Source: Marthasterias glacialis | Lineage: Eukaryota; Echinodermata; Asteroidea; Forcipulatida; Asteriidae | Length of the DNA: 64,000 nucleotides | NCBI GenBank assembly: GCA_911728455.2 | Contig: OU452222.1 | Coordinates: 14,301,201 to 14,365,200 of the forward strand | Direction: 5' to 3' | Shown: positions 63,740 through 64,000 of the stretch, piece after piece | How the letters are laid out: each line of letters begins with the position of its first letter | Numbering within the stretch: position 1 is the stretch's first letter | Program-made: the position numbers and the translations under genes | The notes under the pieces: model-generated | Databases searched by the model: none | The model's input: the letters and a program-made list of their open reading frames with translations, nothing else | Told to the model about the DNA's origin: nothing

Positions 63740-64000
63740 GCCGCCCGCATCCACTGATTCCATGAAAACCACTTTTCAAAAGGGGTCAAAAATTGAAAAT
63801 TTCTCACAGGGAGCTCCCTGTGAGCACCCGCCATTTTGGTCAAAAATTTTTTATGCGATTTTATGATAGAAAATGATAGAGTAGATATCACTGAAGAGGG
63901 TTTGTGTGTGGGGAAGGGGTCAATTCGCAATATTTGGGCAAATAGCAATATTTAGGTCAACTCTGACGTCACCAAGATGGCCGGAAAAGCTCGCTAGCTC
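63740..64000. repeat. Incomplete last unit at the window edge
   Basis: The first 261 bases of a standard A5T6 unit with GCCGCCCGC are present up to GCTCGCTAGCTC. The unit is cut by the window, not by a biological junction. Confidence 0.95.

Larger units (their letters stand above)
976..64000. repeat. Satellite DNA: tandem array of about 312-bp units, open at the right end
   Basis: From 976 onward the same unit repeats head to tail without interruption or inversion, giving 203 complete units to 63739 and a 261-bp partial unit to 64000. Lengths counted from the GCCGCCCGC landmark are 169 x 312, 24 x 303, 2 x 316, 3 x 301, 2 x 146, 1 x 311 and 2 x 313 bp. Most units look identical over long runs, and the differences fall into a few recurrent classes. 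A hand count of the unit at 1288 gives about 45% GC and 13 CpG. No unit carries a credible gene: the minus-strand reading frame of 85-88 codons opens with TTG and is closed by a TAG and a TAA in each standard unit. The pattern fits homogenisation by unequal crossing-over and gene conversion, as in centromeric or heterochromatic satellites. Chromosomal location cannot be told from sequence. Confidence 0.98.
51571..64000. repeat. Diverged right-hand stretch with the GCCGGCCGC variant
   Basis: Fifteen units here, and none earlier, have G instead of C at unit position 5, so GCCGCCCGC becomes GCCGGCCGC, creating NaeI and EagI sites. They start at 51571, 55627, 55939, 56251, 58746, 59058, 59683, 60307, 60619, 60931, 61243, 61867, 62492, 62804 and 63428. 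Other changes concentrate here: GGAATAGCTC near 54001, 57121 and 57433; AAAGAGGTC near 54109, 57541 and 61598; CTCCAGAGAG near 54686, 59366 and 62175; AAATTATAG near 55449 and 58568. The array continues past 64000. Confidence 0.8.

Noticed and set aside
976..64000. CRISPR array
   Set aside because: The repeated unit is about 312 bp with no unique spacers between copies. Adjacent copies are directly joined.
976..64000. Tandem 5S rRNA, tRNA, snRNA or histone gene cluster
   Set aside because: I see no 5S or tRNA internal promoter boxes, no snRNA-like sequence and no histone reading frame in the unit.
976..64000. Tandem repeat carried inside a transposon such as a Helitron or MITE
   Set aside because: No terminal inverted repeats, target-site duplication or transposase-like frame is visible at the left edge. 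The right edge is outside the window, so this is not excluded, only unsupported.

Overview
This window is almost entirely one tandem satellite array. Bases 1-975 are ordinary single-copy-looking eukaryotic DNA. From base 976 to the last base (about 63.0 kb, 98.5% of the window) the sequence is a head-to-tail array of a roughly 312-bp unit, all in one orientation. The array does not end inside the window, so its true size is unknown. The array, a possible transmembrane exon in the flank, a CTCF-like element and the lack of any prokaryotic gene layout all point to a eukaryote, most likely an animal. I cannot name the species; a marine or other invertebrate is only an impression.

Layout. 1-161: flank with a full CRE palindrome. 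162-377: short ORF with one clear membrane segment, possibly a first coding exon. 378-975: non-coding flank with a CTCF-like site and a short hairpin. 976-63739: 203 complete units, phased here to start at GCCGCCCGC. Unit lengths from the spacing of that landmark are 169 x 312, 24 x 303, 2 x 316, 3 x 301, 2 x 146, 1 x 311 and 2 x 313 bp, which sum exactly to the span. 63740-64000: an incomplete last unit. No other gene, RNA gene, mobile-element ORF or CRISPR array is visible.

The array has internal architecture. About 1-20 kb mixes 312- and 303-bp units with an A-tract variant. About 20-38 kb is mostly 312-bp units with the A-tract variant recurring every fourth unit (a 1,248-bp higher-order repeat). 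About 37-51.5 kb is nearly uniform. About 51.5-64 kb carries a private C-to-G change and most of the point mutations and small indels. Rare markers, including two identical 146-bp remnant units 14,754 bp apart, show block duplications inside the array.

Each standard unit holds a 22-bp perfect palindrome, a 17-bp element matching 8 of 9 fixed bases of the mammalian CENP-B box, a full CRE (TGACGTCA) beside a YY1-like site, and a second YY1-like site in the other orientation. The best hypothesis for an interesting function is a centromeric or heterochromatic satellite with built-in protein-binding sites. This is inference: nothing here proves centromere identity or transcription.
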